The notes beneath the pieces were generated by a model that had not been told where the DNA came from, made no database searches, and saw nothing but the letters and a program-made list of their open reading frames with translations. A stretch of DNA of 64,000 nt from Bremerella volcania (GTDB lineage Bacteria > Planctomycetota > Planctomycetia > Pirellulales > Pirellulaceae). Made by a program: the position numbers and the translations under genes. This document shows, piece by piece, positions 44,483-54,370 of the stretch (positions are counted from its first letter, which is position 1; each line of letters starts with the position of its first letter). The stretch lies in the NCBI RefSeq assembly GCF_007748115.1, contig NZ_CP036289.1:4092001-4156000 (forward strand). Direction: 5' to 3'.

Positions 44483-46021
44483 ATGGCAGACGATGGTTCG
44501 GTTGGTCACATCCCTCCCTTTCCTGATGGATATCGCGGTTCGGGAATTTTGCTCCACGTGACCTCCTTGCCTGGTCCGTACGGGATTGGGGACTTCGGTC
44601 CAGAAGCCATCCGCTGGATTGACTTGCTGCATGAAAAAGGTCAATCGTGGTGGCAGGTCTTACCCCTGGGGCCTACCGGCCGCGGCGGCTCGCCATACCT
44701 ACCCCTTTCGTCGTTCGCCATCAACGAGATTCTCGTCAGTCCTGATTGGCTGATCGAGGATGGGTGGATCTCCGATTCGGATGTGGAGACGCGCCTCCCC
44801 GAAGGCAAGGTCGATTTCGAGAACGTCACAACCTTCAAATATGACTTGCTGGAAAAGGCCTGGTCGAGTTTCCAGGAATCGACAGCAGAACAGCAGGCAA
44901 GCTTTCAGCAGTTTTGCGATCACCATGCCCACTGGCTGGAAGACTACGCCTTGTTTCGCGCGTTAAAAGTGAAGTACGACGACGCCGACTTCCTGATCTG
45001 GCCGCACGAACTGGTCAACCGTGAAGCGAGTGCGCTCCAAGCGGCCCATCAAGAACTTTCAACGTTGGTTCGCAAGTTTCGCTTCTTCCAATATTTAATG
45101 GCTGGTCATGCCGGGCGTGTTCGCGACCATGCCCGGGCGAAACATGTTCGCATTGTCGGGGATGTTCCAATCTATGTTTCCGCCGAATCAAGCGAGGCCT
45201 GGGCAAATCCCAGTCTATTCATGCTGGACGAAGACAAACGACCGAAGTTTGTCGCTGGCGTTCCCCCAGATTACTTCAGTGCCCTCGGTCAGTTGTGGGG
45301 CAATCCGGTTTACAACTGGGAGGCACATCGCCGCAACGGTTACCGCTGGTTTATCGATCGACTGCAATCGCTGCTGGAATACGCCGACGCGATTCGCCTC
45401 GACCACTTCCGAGGCTTTGCCGCCGCCTGGAATGTCCCCGCCAAGGCCACCACGGCAGTCGATGGTGCCTGGGTTCCGGGACCGGGTGCCGAACTGTTCG
45501 AGGCAATCCAAGCCGAGACGGGTGCGCTACCGTACATCGTCGAGGACTTGGGGACGATCACGAAAGACGTCTACGAACTTCGCGATCAGTTCGACCTTCC
45601 AGGGACGCTGGTCCTGCAGTTCGCCTTCGATGGTGATCCGAAGAACTTCTACCTGCCAGAGAACTACGTACACAACGCGGTCGTTTACACCGGAACCCAC
45701 GATAACGCTACCACTCGGCAATGGTACGAGGAACTTCCCGAGTCGGCTCGCGAGGTCGTCTGGCGGATGTTGGATATCGACCCGGTCGCCCCAGAGGACG
45801 TGACCTGGCAATTGATTCGCACGGCCTGGTCATCGAATGCCGCGCTGGCAATTGCTCCCCTGCAAGATGTGCTTAACTTAGGGGGCGAAGCCAGGATGAA
45901 CGTCCCCGGCGAGGCCGATGGCAATTGGAACTGGCGATGTCCGAGCGATTTGCTCGATAGTCATTACTTTGACTGCTTGAAGAAAGTTACCGAGCAAACC
46001 AATCGCGTTGAGAAGCCGTAG
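44483..46021 (+). CDS. malQ: 4-alpha-glucanotransferase (amylomaltase)
   Basis: 512 residues, a GH77 enzyme. It transfers alpha-1,4-glucan segments and releases glucose from maltooligosaccharides and glycogen breakdown products. It starts GSGILLHVTSLPGPYGIGDF, a typical GH77 beginning. Catalytic features: nucleophile Asp in IRLDHFRGF, acid/base Glu in VEDLGTI, and Asp in GTHDNATT. The active-site loop region RIVGDVPIYVSAESSEAW is present. The length fits the bacterial short form. Followed on the same strand by pgi (292-bp gap) and a class I aldolase, suggesting glucan-to-glycolysis flow. Confidence 0.96.
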   Translation: MADDGSVGHIPPFPDGYRGSGILLHVTSLPGPYGIGDFGPEAIRWIDLLHEKGQSWWQVLPLGPTGRGGSPYLPLSSFAINEILVSPDWLIEDGWISDSDVETRLPEGKVDFENVTTFKYDLLEKAWSSFQESTAEQQASFQQFCDHHAHWLEDYALFRALKVKYDDADFLIWPHELVNREASALQAAHQELSTLVRKFRFFQYLMAGHAGRVRDHARAKHVRIVGDVPIYVSAESSEAWANPSLFMLDEDKRPKFVAGVPPDYFSALGQLWGNPVYNWEAHRRNGYRWFIDRLQSLLEYADAIRLDHFRGFAAAWNVPAKATTAVDGAWVPGPGAELFEAIQAETGALPYIVEDLGTITKDVYELRDQFDLPGTLVLQFAFDGDPKNFYLPENYVHNAVVYTGTHDNATTRQWYEELPESAREVVWRMLDIDPVAPEDVTWQLIRTAWSSNAALAIAPLQDVLNLGGEARMNVPGEADGNWNWRCPSDLLDSHYFDCLKKVTEQTNRVEKP

Positions 46022-46313
46022 CCGTTTCGCTTCCAGCTGAGCGACGATGCCGTCACCGATCGCCCTGGTCCCCCATTGGCGTCACGTAATCTTCATCTAA
46101 CGCAATTCGCGTCAAGTTGCGGGTTTGTCCCAACTCTTCGCTGGCACGTGATCATCGCTCCACTGGTAGCCGACCCCACAAAGGTTATCTTGGTAGTTAG
46201 AGGGAGGTCTTTGCTTCGACTTCTCCTACGAAATGTGGTCAATTGGAAGTTATTCGCCCAGCGAAGATATCCCCCAGTGGTATCGCCCAGGCTTGAACGA
46301 CAAGGAATTCATG

Positions 46314-47954
46314 ATGGCATCGACGACGACTCCCCTCACGCAGCTCAACGCCTGGAAAAGCTTGGCTGATCACTTCTCAGTAATTCAGTCGACACACCTT
46401 CGTACGCTATTCGCAGAAGATGCTCAGCGAGGAAAACGGCTGACAGCGGAAGGGGGTGACCTGTTCTTTGACTACTCGAAGAACCGCGTCACCGACGAAA
46501 CGCTGAAGCTACTGATTCAGCTCGCCGAAGAGTCTCAGCTGCGCGAGCGAATCGATGCCATGTTCAGTGGCGAGAAGATCAACATCACCGAAGATCGCGC
46601 CGTCCTGCATACGGCTCTTCGTGCCCCTAAGGACAAGACGATCATCGTCGACGGTGAGAACGTCGTTCCCGCCGTGCACGAGGTTCTCGACCGAATGTCG
46701 ACTTTCTCGGATCGCGTCCGTAACGGCGACTGGAAGGGGCACTCCGGTAAACGCATCGTCAATGTGGTCAACATTGGTATTGGCGGTTCTGACCTGGGCC
46801 CCGTGATGGCATACGAAGCATTGAAGCACTTCAGCCAGCGCGATATGACGTTCCGCTTTGTTTCCAATGTCGACGGAACCGATTTCGCGGAAGCGGTTCA
46901 AGATCTCGACCCTGCCGAGACCTTGTTCATCGTCGCCTCCAAGACGTTCACTACGCTGGAAACGATGACCAATGCCAACACGGCCCGTGACTGGCTGTTG
47001 GCCGCGTTTGATGGAGACGCTTCGTCGGTGGCCAAACACTTCGTCGCCGTTTCGACCAATGCCGATAAGGTTTCGGCTTTCGGGATCGACACGGCCAACA
47101 TGTTTGGTTTCTGGGACTGGGTCGGCGGTCGTTATTCGATGGATTCGGCGATCGGCCTCTCGACCATGTTGGCCATCGGTCCCGACAACTTCAAGGCGAT
47201 GCTCGATGGGTTCCACCAAATGGACGAGCACTTTCGCACTGCTCCTTTCGAGAAGAACATTCCCGTTCTGATGGCGTTGCTGTCGATCTGGTACAGCAAT
47301 TTCTTCGGTTCGGAATCGATTGCCGTCCTTCCTTACGAGCAGTACTTGAAGCGGTTCCCGGCCTATCTCCAGCAACTCACCATGGAGAGCAACGGCAAGT
47401 ACATCACGCTAAGCGGCAACCGCGTTGACTACACAACCGGCACCATCTACTTCGGCGAGCCTGGCACCAACGGCCAGCACTCGTTCTATCAACTGATCCA
47501 CCAAGGGACGGAGTTGATCCCCTGCGATTTCATCGCCTTCGGCAAATCGCTCAATCCCCTGGGACGGCACCATGACATGTTGATCGCCAACGTCCTGGCC
47601 CAGTCAGAAGCGTTAGCGTTCGGTAAGACCGAGGCTCAGGTGAAAGAGGAAGGAACGCCTGACTGGCTGGTACCGCATCGTGTATTCGAAGGGAATCGTC
47701 CGTCCAACACGATCTTCGCCGATGAGCTTTCCCCGTCGGTCTTGGGGCAACTGGTTGCGTTGTATGAACACTGCGTATTTGCCCAGGGTAGCATCTGGCA
47801 GATCAATTCGTTCGATCAATGGGGCGTTGAACTAGGTAAACAGCTCGCCCAGAGAATCATTCCCGAACTGGAAAGCAGCGAGACGCCCGATCTTCAGCAT
47901 GACAGTTCGACCAACAACCTCATCCGCCGTTATCGCGCCATAAAGGAGAAATGA
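46314..47954 (+). CDS. pgi: Glucose-6-phosphate isomerase
   Basis: 546 residues from the ATG at 46314, 7 bases after AAGGA; a frame open to 46233 is rejected. Interconverts glucose-6-phosphate and fructose-6-phosphate. Motifs: [63 protein letters not shown], and [14 protein letters not shown] near the C-terminus. The length matches the standard large PGI. Its stop overlaps the start of the aldolase gene (ATGA-type overlap), so the two are translationally coupled. Confidence 0.97.
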   Translation: MASTTTPLTQLNAWKSLADHFSVIQSTHLRTLFAEDAQRGKRLTAEGGDLFFDYSKNRVTDETLKLLIQLAEESQLRERIDAMFSGEKINITEDRAVLHTALRAPKDKTIIVDGENVVPAVHEVLDRMSTFSDRVRNGDWKGHSGKRIVNVVNIGIGGSDLGPVMAYEALKHFSQRDMTFRFVSNVDGTDFAEAVQDLDPAETLFIVASKTFTTLETMTNANTARDWLLAAFDGDASSVAKHFVAVSTNADKVSAFGIDTANMFGFWDWVGGRYSMDSAIGLSTMLAIGPDNFKAMLDGFHQMDEHFRTAPFEKNIPVLMALLSIWYSNFFGSESIAVLPYEQYLKRFPAYLQQLTMESNGKYITLSGNRVDYTTGTIYFGEPGTNGQHSFYQLIHQGTELIPCDFIAFGKSLNPLGRHHDMLIANVLAQSEALAFGKTEAQVKEEGTPDWLVPHRVFEGNRPSNTIFADELSPSVLGQLVALYEHCVFAQGSIWQINSFDQWGVELGKQLAQRIIPELESSETPDLQHDSSTNNLIRRYRAIKEK

Positions 47955-48856
47955 TGTCCATCATCAGTGTCACCAGCGAGGAGTTCCTGAAGTTCCAGAC
48001 CACCCCCGGCTTTGTCGCCGCGCTCGATCAAAGCGGCGGCAGCACGCCCAAAGCACTTCGTCTCTACGGCATCAAAGAAGATGCCTGGTCCAACGATGAA
48101 GAGATGTTCGAACTGGTGCATCAAATGCGGACACGCATCATCACCAGCCCCAGTTTCAACGGCAATCGAATTCTCGCCGCGATCCTTTTCGAGAACACGA
48201 TGGATCGCGAGATCGAAGGGGTGCCAACGGCTTATTATCTTTGGGATGTGAAAAAGATCGTACCGATCCTTAAGGTCGACAAGGGCTTGGCCCCCGAGGA
48301 CAAAGGGGTCCAACTGATGAAGCCGATACCGCAACTGGACGAACTGCTGACGCGGGCCAAAAAGAATGGCATCTTCGGCACGAAGATGCGCTCGGTCATC
48401 AAATTGGCCAACCCCATCGGCATCAAAGAGGTGGTCGATCAGCAGTTCGAGGTTGCGGAAAAGATCATCGCAGCCGGCTTGGTTCCGATTATCGAGCCTG
48501 AGATCGATATCCACAGCCCGGAGAAAGCCCAAGCGGAAGCCCTGCTGAAAGAATGCCTTGCCAGCCATTTGGGGCATCTTCCCGACCATAAGTACGTGAT
48601 GCTGAAACTCACGCTGCCTGAGGAAGATGATTTCTACCGAGCTTTTGTCGAACATCCTCAGGTATTGAAAGTCGTCGCCCTGTCCGGCGGTTACACACGT
48701 GAAGAGGCCAACGAGCGTCTGAGACGCAATCACGGTGTCGTGGCGAGCTTTTCTCGAGCTCTCACCGAAGGGCTGACCGCCCAGCAAACCCCGGAAGAGT
48801 TCGACGCCATGTTGGATCGATCGATCCAAAGCATTTACGACGCATCGATCACCTAA
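47951..48856 (+). CDS. fda: Class I fructose-1,6-bisphosphate aldolase
   Basis: 301 residues. It closely resembles the single-domain class I aldolase of staphylococci: [81 protein letters not shown], and the Schiff-base lysine in [11 protein letters not shown]. It cleaves FBP to triose phosphates without metal. The start ATG overlaps the pgi stop by 4 bases and has AAGGAG upstream. A strong hairpin follows. Confidence 0.97.
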   Translation: MMSIISVTSEEFLKFQTTPGFVAALDQSGGSTPKALRLYGIKEDAWSNDEEMFELVHQMRTRIITSPSFNGNRILAAILFENTMDREIEGVPTAYYLWDVKKIVPILKVDKGLAPEDKGVQLMKPIPQLDELLTRAKKNGIFGTKMRSVIKLANPIGIKEVVDQQFEVAEKIIAAGLVPIIEPEIDIHSPEKAQAEALLKECLASHLGHLPDHKYVMLKLTLPEEDDFYRAFVEHPQVLKVVALSGGYTREEANERLRRNHGVVASFSRALTEGLTAQQTPEEFDAMLDRSIQSIYDASIT

Positions 48857-48880
48857 AAAAGCCGAACAGCAGTACCCATT

Positions 48881-48908
48881 GGCCGATCCTACACCTGTGT
48901 GATCGGCC
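48881..48908 (+). terminator. Hairpin after the pgi-aldolase operon
   Basis: GGCCGATC (48881-48888) pairs with GATCGGCC (48901-48908), with an inner ACAC/GTGT stem separated by a 2-nt bulge. No T-run follows. The remaining stretch up to the next start (48909-49274) holds no gene I can support. Confidence 0.65.
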
Positions 48909-49274
48909 GTAAAATTGGGCGGAGTAGTTTTTTGCATCCACTCTTAAGCATTTACACGAAGGAACTTAGCAGACAAGCGGCGAAATCCGTCAGCGATGAT
49001 CATTTTTTCCGGCAGAGCCCCTTGCAAGCTTGTCCGAGGCTGGTATCCTTAAAAAGTACTGAGATTCAATATCAATATCTGCCGCCAGCCTCTTTTGCCA
49101 GCGTCCAGGCACACCAACACACAATCACGTAGACCAAGTACGCGATTTGTAGTTTCTTAAGGATGCTGTTTTCGCTTTCACTTTCTCGATCGTTTGGCGG
49201 CCATGCGTGCCCTAATCAACCGTATAACCGCGGCTAAGCGGTCATCACTAACGAGCATTCGCCAGGTATCCTTC

Positions 49275-50612
49275 ATGAAATACGTGCCCATTTATAGCTT
49301 TGCTTTCCTCCTCTGGATAACTCCGCTCGTCGTCCTGCTTGTCGGCGAGTCTATTGCCGAGGAATTTCGGCCGATCGCTTGGCCCTCTTTCCAGAACGGC
49401 GGACATCTGTCGGTAGCCGGCGAACCACTTCCAACGCGCTGGTCCGCCGACGAGAACATCGCCTGGAAAGCAGAGATTCCCGGCTACGGGCAATCGACCC
49501 CGATTGTGACTGGCAGCCAGATTATCGTGACATCGACCAGTGGTCCCAATAAAGAGAACTATCACCTGGTCGCCTATTCGCTGGAAAAAGGGGAAAAGCT
49601 CTGGCAACAGGATTTCAAAAATCCCAGCCCCGTCGAGAACACCACGTACGTCAGCCGCGCTGCCCCGACCCCCATCGCGGATGACGCAGGCTACATTGCC
49701 TACTACGAAGGGGGACTGGTGGTCGCCGTTTCGCATGATGGAAGTATTCGCTGGAAACGCGACTTGGTTAAAGCATACGGTCCGATCAGTTCGCGACATG
49801 GTCTGTCTTCCTCGCTGGAACAACAAAATGACCTCGTCTTTGTTTGGGTGGAACGATCGGAAGAGCCTTACCTGGCTGCTCTCAACAAATCGACCGGAGA
49901 AACCGTCTGGAAAGTCGAGGGACTCGGCACGACGTCGTGGAGTACGCCGCGCCTGGTTCCAGTCGGCAATACCGCGCACCTGGTATGCAGCGCTAGTGGC
50001 AAGATTGCCGGGTTCGATCCAGAAAGCGGCGAGCGATTGTGGCAATTCGACCAGATCGCGAACAACACGACCTGCACTCCCATTCCACTGGGTGATGGTC
50101 GATTTCTGATCGGCGCCTCGGAGGGACGCGGCGAAGCGGCCGCGCAAACCGATGGCACATCGAACGGCGTGATCCAGATTGCCAAGCAAGATGACGGCAC
50201 CTACTCGGCAGATTTCGCCTGGCAGGCCGCGAAAGCAAAATCGAGCTTTGGCAGCCCTATCGTGGCTGACGGAACCGCTTGGTTTATCAACCGCAGCGGA
50301 GTTCTGTTTGGCGTCAATCAGGAAACCGGCAAGCAAACCACCACAGCCCGGCTGGCTGCCGGAGGTGTTTGGGCGACGCCACTTCAGCAAGGCAAGTGGC
50401 TGTACATCTTCGGCTCGAATGGGACCACTTCGATCTTCGATATGACCTCCGGCGAGACAATCGCGGAGAACTCGTTATGGGCGACCTTGGAAGGCGCCGA
50501 CGGAGAAGAGTCGTCGTCAGAGATCATTTACTCCGCGGTTCCCGTTTCCCCTTACTTGATTCTTCGTACAGGTAGCACCTTGTACGCCATCCAAGAGAAA
50601 CCATCCAGCTAA
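49275..50612 (+). CDS. Exported PQQ-like beta-propeller protein
   Basis: 445 residues from the ATG at 49275; a frame open from 49194 adds residues before the signal peptide. Signal: VPIYSFAFLLWITPLVVLLV and beyond. WD40/PQQ-like repeats occupy about 45-440, each with blades such as YSLEKGEKLWQQDF, NKSTGETVWKVEGL, DPESGERLWQFDQI and NQETGKQTT. The G-E-x-L/V-W blade motif is repeated. No PQQ-binding residues or haem site are evident, so it may be structural or a sugar/protein binder. It is the first gene in the run of exported proteins; its link to the next gene is by proximity (46 bp). Confidence 0.87.
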   Translation: MKYVPIYSFAFLLWITPLVVLLVGESIAEEFRPIAWPSFQNGGHLSVAGEPLPTRWSADENIAWKAEIPGYGQSTPIVTGSQIIVTSTSGPNKENYHLVAYSLEKGEKLWQQDFKNPSPVENTTYVSRAAPTPIADDAGYIAYYEGGLVVAVSHDGSIRWKRDLVKAYGPISSRHGLSSSLEQQNDLVFVWVERSEEPYLAALNKSTGETVWKVEGLGTTSWSTPRLVPVGNTAHLVCSASGKIAGFDPESGERLWQFDQIANNTTCTPIPLGDGRFLIGASEGRGEAAAQTDGTSNGVIQIAKQDDGTYSADFAWQAAKAKSSFGSPIVADGTAWFINRSGVLFGVNQETGKQTTTARLAAGGVWATPLQQGKWLYIFGSNGTTSIFDMTSGETIAENSLWATLEGADGEESSSEIIYSAVPVSPYLILRTGSTLYAIQEKPSS

Positions 50613-50658
50613 CGAAATCGCACCCACCAGCGAGTTCACCTTCCCCTAAGGTAGGTCC

Positions 50659-51366
50659 ATGAAACTATTGAAGACCCTCGTTACATTATGCCTTATGGCC
50701 GTGGCGACACCAGCCTACGCTCACTTTCCCTGGGTAATCATCAATGAAGAAGGGAATGTGCAGTATTTCTTCGGCGAAAACCCCGCCGATCGCACCTACA
50801 AGTTACCAGGCTCCATCGCCAAATCGGAAGTGGAACTGGTTACCGCCAAGGGCACCAAAGAAAAGTTGGAACTGAACGCAGTCGAAAAAGACGACTTCGT
50901 GGGGCGCACCACCAGCAAGCCCGTCGACAAAGCTTCGCTGCTTCAATCAAAGGTTACCTTCGGCATCTATCACGGCTCGCGACTTGACTACTACACCGTT
51001 CACCACGGCGGCAAGTTGCCTGCCTCGCGAGAAGACGCCCAAAAGCATTCCACCGATCTCGAACTGAAGGCCGACCTTGTCGACGCCGAGCATGGCGTCG
51101 ATGCTTACATCACTTGGAAAGGCCAGCCGCTGACCGACGCCGACGTTCTGCTTTTCTGCGAAGAAGGACACCAGGAAGCTTCCAAAAAAACTGACAGCAA
51201 AGGCAAAGTCTCTTTCACCGACAAAGAAGTGGAAGACGGCCTCAACGGCATCATGGTCGGGCACACCGTGAAGGATGAAAACGGCTCGCTGAATGACAAG
51301 AAATACGAATCAGCATCCCACTACCTGACCGTAACGTTTAAGGATCCGCAAGACTTCGAGAAGTAG
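50659..51366 (+). CDS. Exported DUF4198-like beta-rich protein
   Basis: 235 residues. A signal peptide (TLVTLCLMAVATPAYA) leaves a mature N-terminus beginning with His (HFPWVII), a feature of DUF4198/NikM-like periplasmic proteins, where it may bind metal. A beta-sandwich is likely (ADRTYKLPGSIAKSEVELV; LTDADVLLFCEEGHQ). No enzymatic motif is visible. Relatives occur next to PepSY, DUF2271 and TonB genes in metal-acquisition loci. It is closely followed (49 bp) by the kelch/EF-hand gene on the same strand. Confidence 0.75.
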   Translation: MKLLKTLVTLCLMAVATPAYAHFPWVIINEEGNVQYFFGENPADRTYKLPGSIAKSEVELVTAKGTKEKLELNAVEKDDFVGRTTSKPVDKASLLQSKVTFGIYHGSRLDYYTVHHGGKLPASREDAQKHSTDLELKADLVDAEHGVDAYITWKGQPLTDADVLLFCEEGHQEASKKTDSKGKVSFTDKEVEDGLNGIMVGHTVKDENGSLNDKKYESASHYLTVTFKDPQDFEK

Positions 51367-51415
51367 TGTTTTCCCTCACTCTTGGCTCTGTGGCATTCAT
51401 TTCCTATCCATTCCA

Positions 51416-54298
51416 ATGAAAAATCAACCGATGCGAACCCATCTTACCTATCTGTGCATTGCTTTGGGCGCCGCCATGGCGATTCCAAGCTACGCCATCG
51501 AAGCCGAAACGCAAACGACCGCCAAGACATCGGAGCCGACGGCTGCCAGTCTTCGTCAGGCTGCTCACGATAGTCGCGAAGTCTGGCACAACTTCCCCGG
51601 CTTCACGGCCAACATTGTGGTTTCCGAAGATTCGCAGCGATTCGAGGGAACGATTCGCGTCGAGAAGGACTTCGAGTATGTCCTCAACATCCCAGAAGAA
51701 GGCCAGAAGACTTGGCTGAAGTCGAAACTACGCTCGGTCATCTCGCATCGTGAGCCACATGCGTCTCCCGAACGGTACGACGTCTCGTTCCAAGACGAAG
51801 ACGCCCCACATGTTGCCGGCCGCCTGATTGCCGAGAACGACGGATCCGGGATTTTCCGGATTCAGGATGGTCAAATCAAGGAAGTCATCCGCCGCAACGA
51901 GTCTTCCTGGTTCGAGATCACCACGCTTGAGAACTTCACGACCCCGGCCGGCAAAGTACTGCCGCAAACCACGTCGGTCACCTTCCGAGATCCTGACACC
52001 GGCAACATCGAGTCGAATCTAAGCAACAACTTTGCTTGGAAGAAAGTCGGAAACTATTACCTGCCCGATCACTGCTACACCGTGAAGACAGGCGAGAAGG
52101 GTGAGCGTTCTGTTCGCAAGCTCGAGTTCTCGGCTCACCAGTTGCATTTGGGCGAGCCAAGTGTGGTCAAACTGCACAAGCCGCTACCGGAATCGTTGAC
52201 TAGTTTCGGGGCGGCCGTCATGGGTGACTATCTGTATGTCTTTAGCGGACATGATGGGGATGCCCATGGCTTCGGCAAAGACGTTTTGGCCGATCATTTC
52301 CGTCGGATCAAGTTCGATGATCCCAATGCCCAGTGGGAAGAACTTGCCAAGCAGGAGCCTGCCCAAAGTACCGCCCTGGTCACCGATGACACTTACATTT
52401 ACCGGATCGGTGGGCTCACCTTCCTGAACAGGGGAGACGAAGAGACCAACTTCAAATCGACAACGCATTTCACGCGGTACGATGCCGAGAAAAACGAGTG
52501 GACCGACCTGGCTCCGCTGCCCAAACCTCGTTCGTCGTTGGATGCAGCCGTGCTGGGGCGGCACATTTATGTTGCTGGCGGTTGGGATCTGCAAGGCGAG
52601 TCATCCAGCGATGCTCCCTGGCACGACGATATTTTGCGGTTTGATCTCGATCATCCCGAAAAGGGATGGGAGTCTCTTCCAGGGCCCGGCTACCTGACCC
52701 GAGCCGTTTCGGTTGCCGCCCATGATGGAAAGCTGTACCTCTTCGGCGGCATTCAGAAGAAGGGGATTACCCGTAGAGTCTCCGTCTTCGATCCCAAATC
52801 CGAGAGTTGGTCGACAGCGCCTGAGCTGAAGGCCGACAGCAGCGCCGCTGGCTTCGCGACCAGTTCATTCGCGACTGGAGGTCATCTGTACGTCACGGGT
52901 AGTTCTGGCATCCTCTATCGCCTGAGCGACGACGGTACCGACTGGGAAGTCGAAACGCGACTCATGTACCCACGCATGTTTTTGCGACTTCTGCCGGTCA
53001 CCGAAAATCGCCTTCTGGCAGTGGGTGGAACGTCCATGCTGGGAGGTCGGCTGGCAGCGATCGAATCGGTTCCGGTTCAAACAAAATCGTCTGGTCCGAA
53101 TGTTGTCCATTGGTCGGTACCGTTCGACGGCAAAGCCAAGCAAAGCCAAACGTTGGTCCTCGATGGCACGAATCTGTACGCCCTGGGGGGGAACTCCAGC
53201 CGGAAGCCGCATGACTTTACCAAGGAAACGATCCTCAAGGAAGCGTTCGTTTACGATATCGCCAACCAAACTGGCGAACGTCTGCCCGATATGCCGCATG
53301 CCCTGCAAAGTGGCACCGCGGTTCGTCATGCTCAAACGAGCGAACACAAGCATCTGCTTGTTTTGGGTGGCCTCGGCATGCCAGGCCGGGAGTTTGGTTC
53401 GCTCTCCCAGGTGCTCTCATTCAATCCTGAGAGCCAAGCCTGGACGACCGTCAGTTCGACGCTGCCAACGCCGCGAGGGATGCTCGATGCCATCAGCTAC
53501 GATGACGCCGTTTGGTGTTTCGGCGGTAGCGAAGCTGGAAAAAGCCGCGGTTTGAACGCGAATGTCTTGCATTGGTGGGGTGACGAGACCACCATCGCTC
53601 CTCTTCCTGAAGTCACCCTGCCTCACCCACGACGATCTTTTGGTGGTGCCCAGATCGGGGATGAATACTTCATGGTAGGCGGCCTGGGGGAAGGGAACAT
53701 CGTCGAGACGGTCGATGTTTTCCATTTGAGAGATCGCGTTTGGCGAACGATTGCCCCACCGCATAAGCACCGTGTGTTTCCCAGTCTGGCCAGCGATGGC
53801 AAGCGGCTGTACTTATTCGGAGGATTCTCGAATACCAATGGGCACTTCTCGCCGGAACCCTCGCTGGAGGTTTACGATCCAGCGGCAAACCGCTGGACAG
53901 TGCTCGCAGAGGAACTGCCTGGTATCGATAGCTCGATGGCAATGTTCAATTTTGGAGGTCGTCTGCTATTCTACGGTATCGACCGAGGAAAAGACGGTCA
54001 GGCCAATTTCGTCTTGTTTGATCCCAACCCTCGCGAACCTCCCGCCGAGGCGGAAGGTTTAAACTTCTCAGTCCGTCGTCGAGGTAGCGACGCCGAGGCC
54101 AACGCCAAGACGATGATGCGAAAGGATACCAATAAGGACGGCAAACTTTCGGCCGATGAGTTGGGAGATCGTCTCGGTTCGCTCATCGAGTCAGGCGATG
54201 AAAACAAGGACGGACTGCTGACGCAGGAAGAGTTGATCGCGACCTTGAAGAAGCAAGAAGAGCAAGCGAAATCAAATGAGGACAAGGACGAAGCATAG
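51416..54298 (+). CDS. Large exported protein: DUF3386-like, kelch-type beta-propeller and EF-hand tail
   Basis: 960 residues. Signal peptide (THLTYLCIALGAAMAIPSYA) at about residues 8-27. Residues about 45-245 resemble DUF3386 (ASLRQAAHDSREVWHNFPGF, ANIVVSEDSQRFEGTI, NYYLPDHCYTVKTGEKGER). Kelch repeats form two propeller-sized blocks, about 260-555 and 560-875 (LVTDDTYIYRIGGL, SSLDAAVLGRHIYVAGGW, AVSVAAHDGKLYLFGGI, GKRLYLFGGFSNTNG). The tail has two EF-hand loops, DTNKDGKLSADEL and DENKDGLLTQEEL, near 905-945. Calcium-dependent folding or binding is likely. No catalytic site is visible. It is encoded in the same run as ApbE-DUF2271 and PepSY. Confidence 0.85.
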   Translation: MKNQPMRTHLTYLCIALGAAMAIPSYAIEAETQTTAKTSEPTAASLRQAAHDSREVWHNFPGFTANIVVSEDSQRFEGTIRVEKDFEYVLNIPEEGQKTWLKSKLRSVISHREPHASPERYDVSFQDEDAPHVAGRLIAENDGSGIFRIQDGQIKEVIRRNESSWFEITTLENFTTPAGKVLPQTTSVTFRDPDTGNIESNLSNNFAWKKVGNYYLPDHCYTVKTGEKGERSVRKLEFSAHQLHLGEPSVVKLHKPLPESLTSFGAAVMGDYLYVFSGHDGDAHGFGKDVLADHFRRIKFDDPNAQWEELAKQEPAQSTALVTDDTYIYRIGGLTFLNRGDEETNFKSTTHFTRYDAEKNEWTDLAPLPKPRSSLDAAVLGRHIYVAGGWDLQGESSSDAPWHDDILRFDLDHPEKGWESLPGPGYLTRAVSVAAHDGKLYLFGGIQKKGITRRVSVFDPKSESWSTAPELKADSSAAGFATSSFATGGHLYVTGSSGILYRLSDDGTDWEVETRLMYPRMFLRLLPVTENRLLAVGGTSMLGGRLAAIESVPVQTKSSGPNVVHWSVPFDGKAKQSQTLVLDGTNLYALGGNSSRKPHDFTKETILKEAFVYDIANQTGERLPDMPHALQSGTAVRHAQTSEHKHLLVLGGLGMPGREFGSLSQVLSFNPESQAWTTVSSTLPTPRGMLDAISYDDAVWCFGGSEAGKSRGLNANVLHWWGDETTIAPLPEVTLPHPRRSFGGAQIGDEYFMVGGLGEGNIVETVDVFHLRDRVWRTIAPPHKHRVFPSLASDGKRLYLFGGFSNTNGHFSPEPSLEVYDPAANRWTVLAEELPGIDSSMAMFNFGGRLLFYGIDRGKDGQANFVLFDPNPREPPAEAEGLNFSVRRRGSDAEANAKTMMRKDTNKDGKLSADELGDRLGSLIESGDENKDGLLTQEELIATLKKQEEQAKSNEDKDEA

Positions 54299-54370
54299 GC
54301 TCTATCATCTGTTGCCCTGTATCAATGGTTATTACACGCGGTTTTTCGAAACCCTTTGAATAGCAAACGC

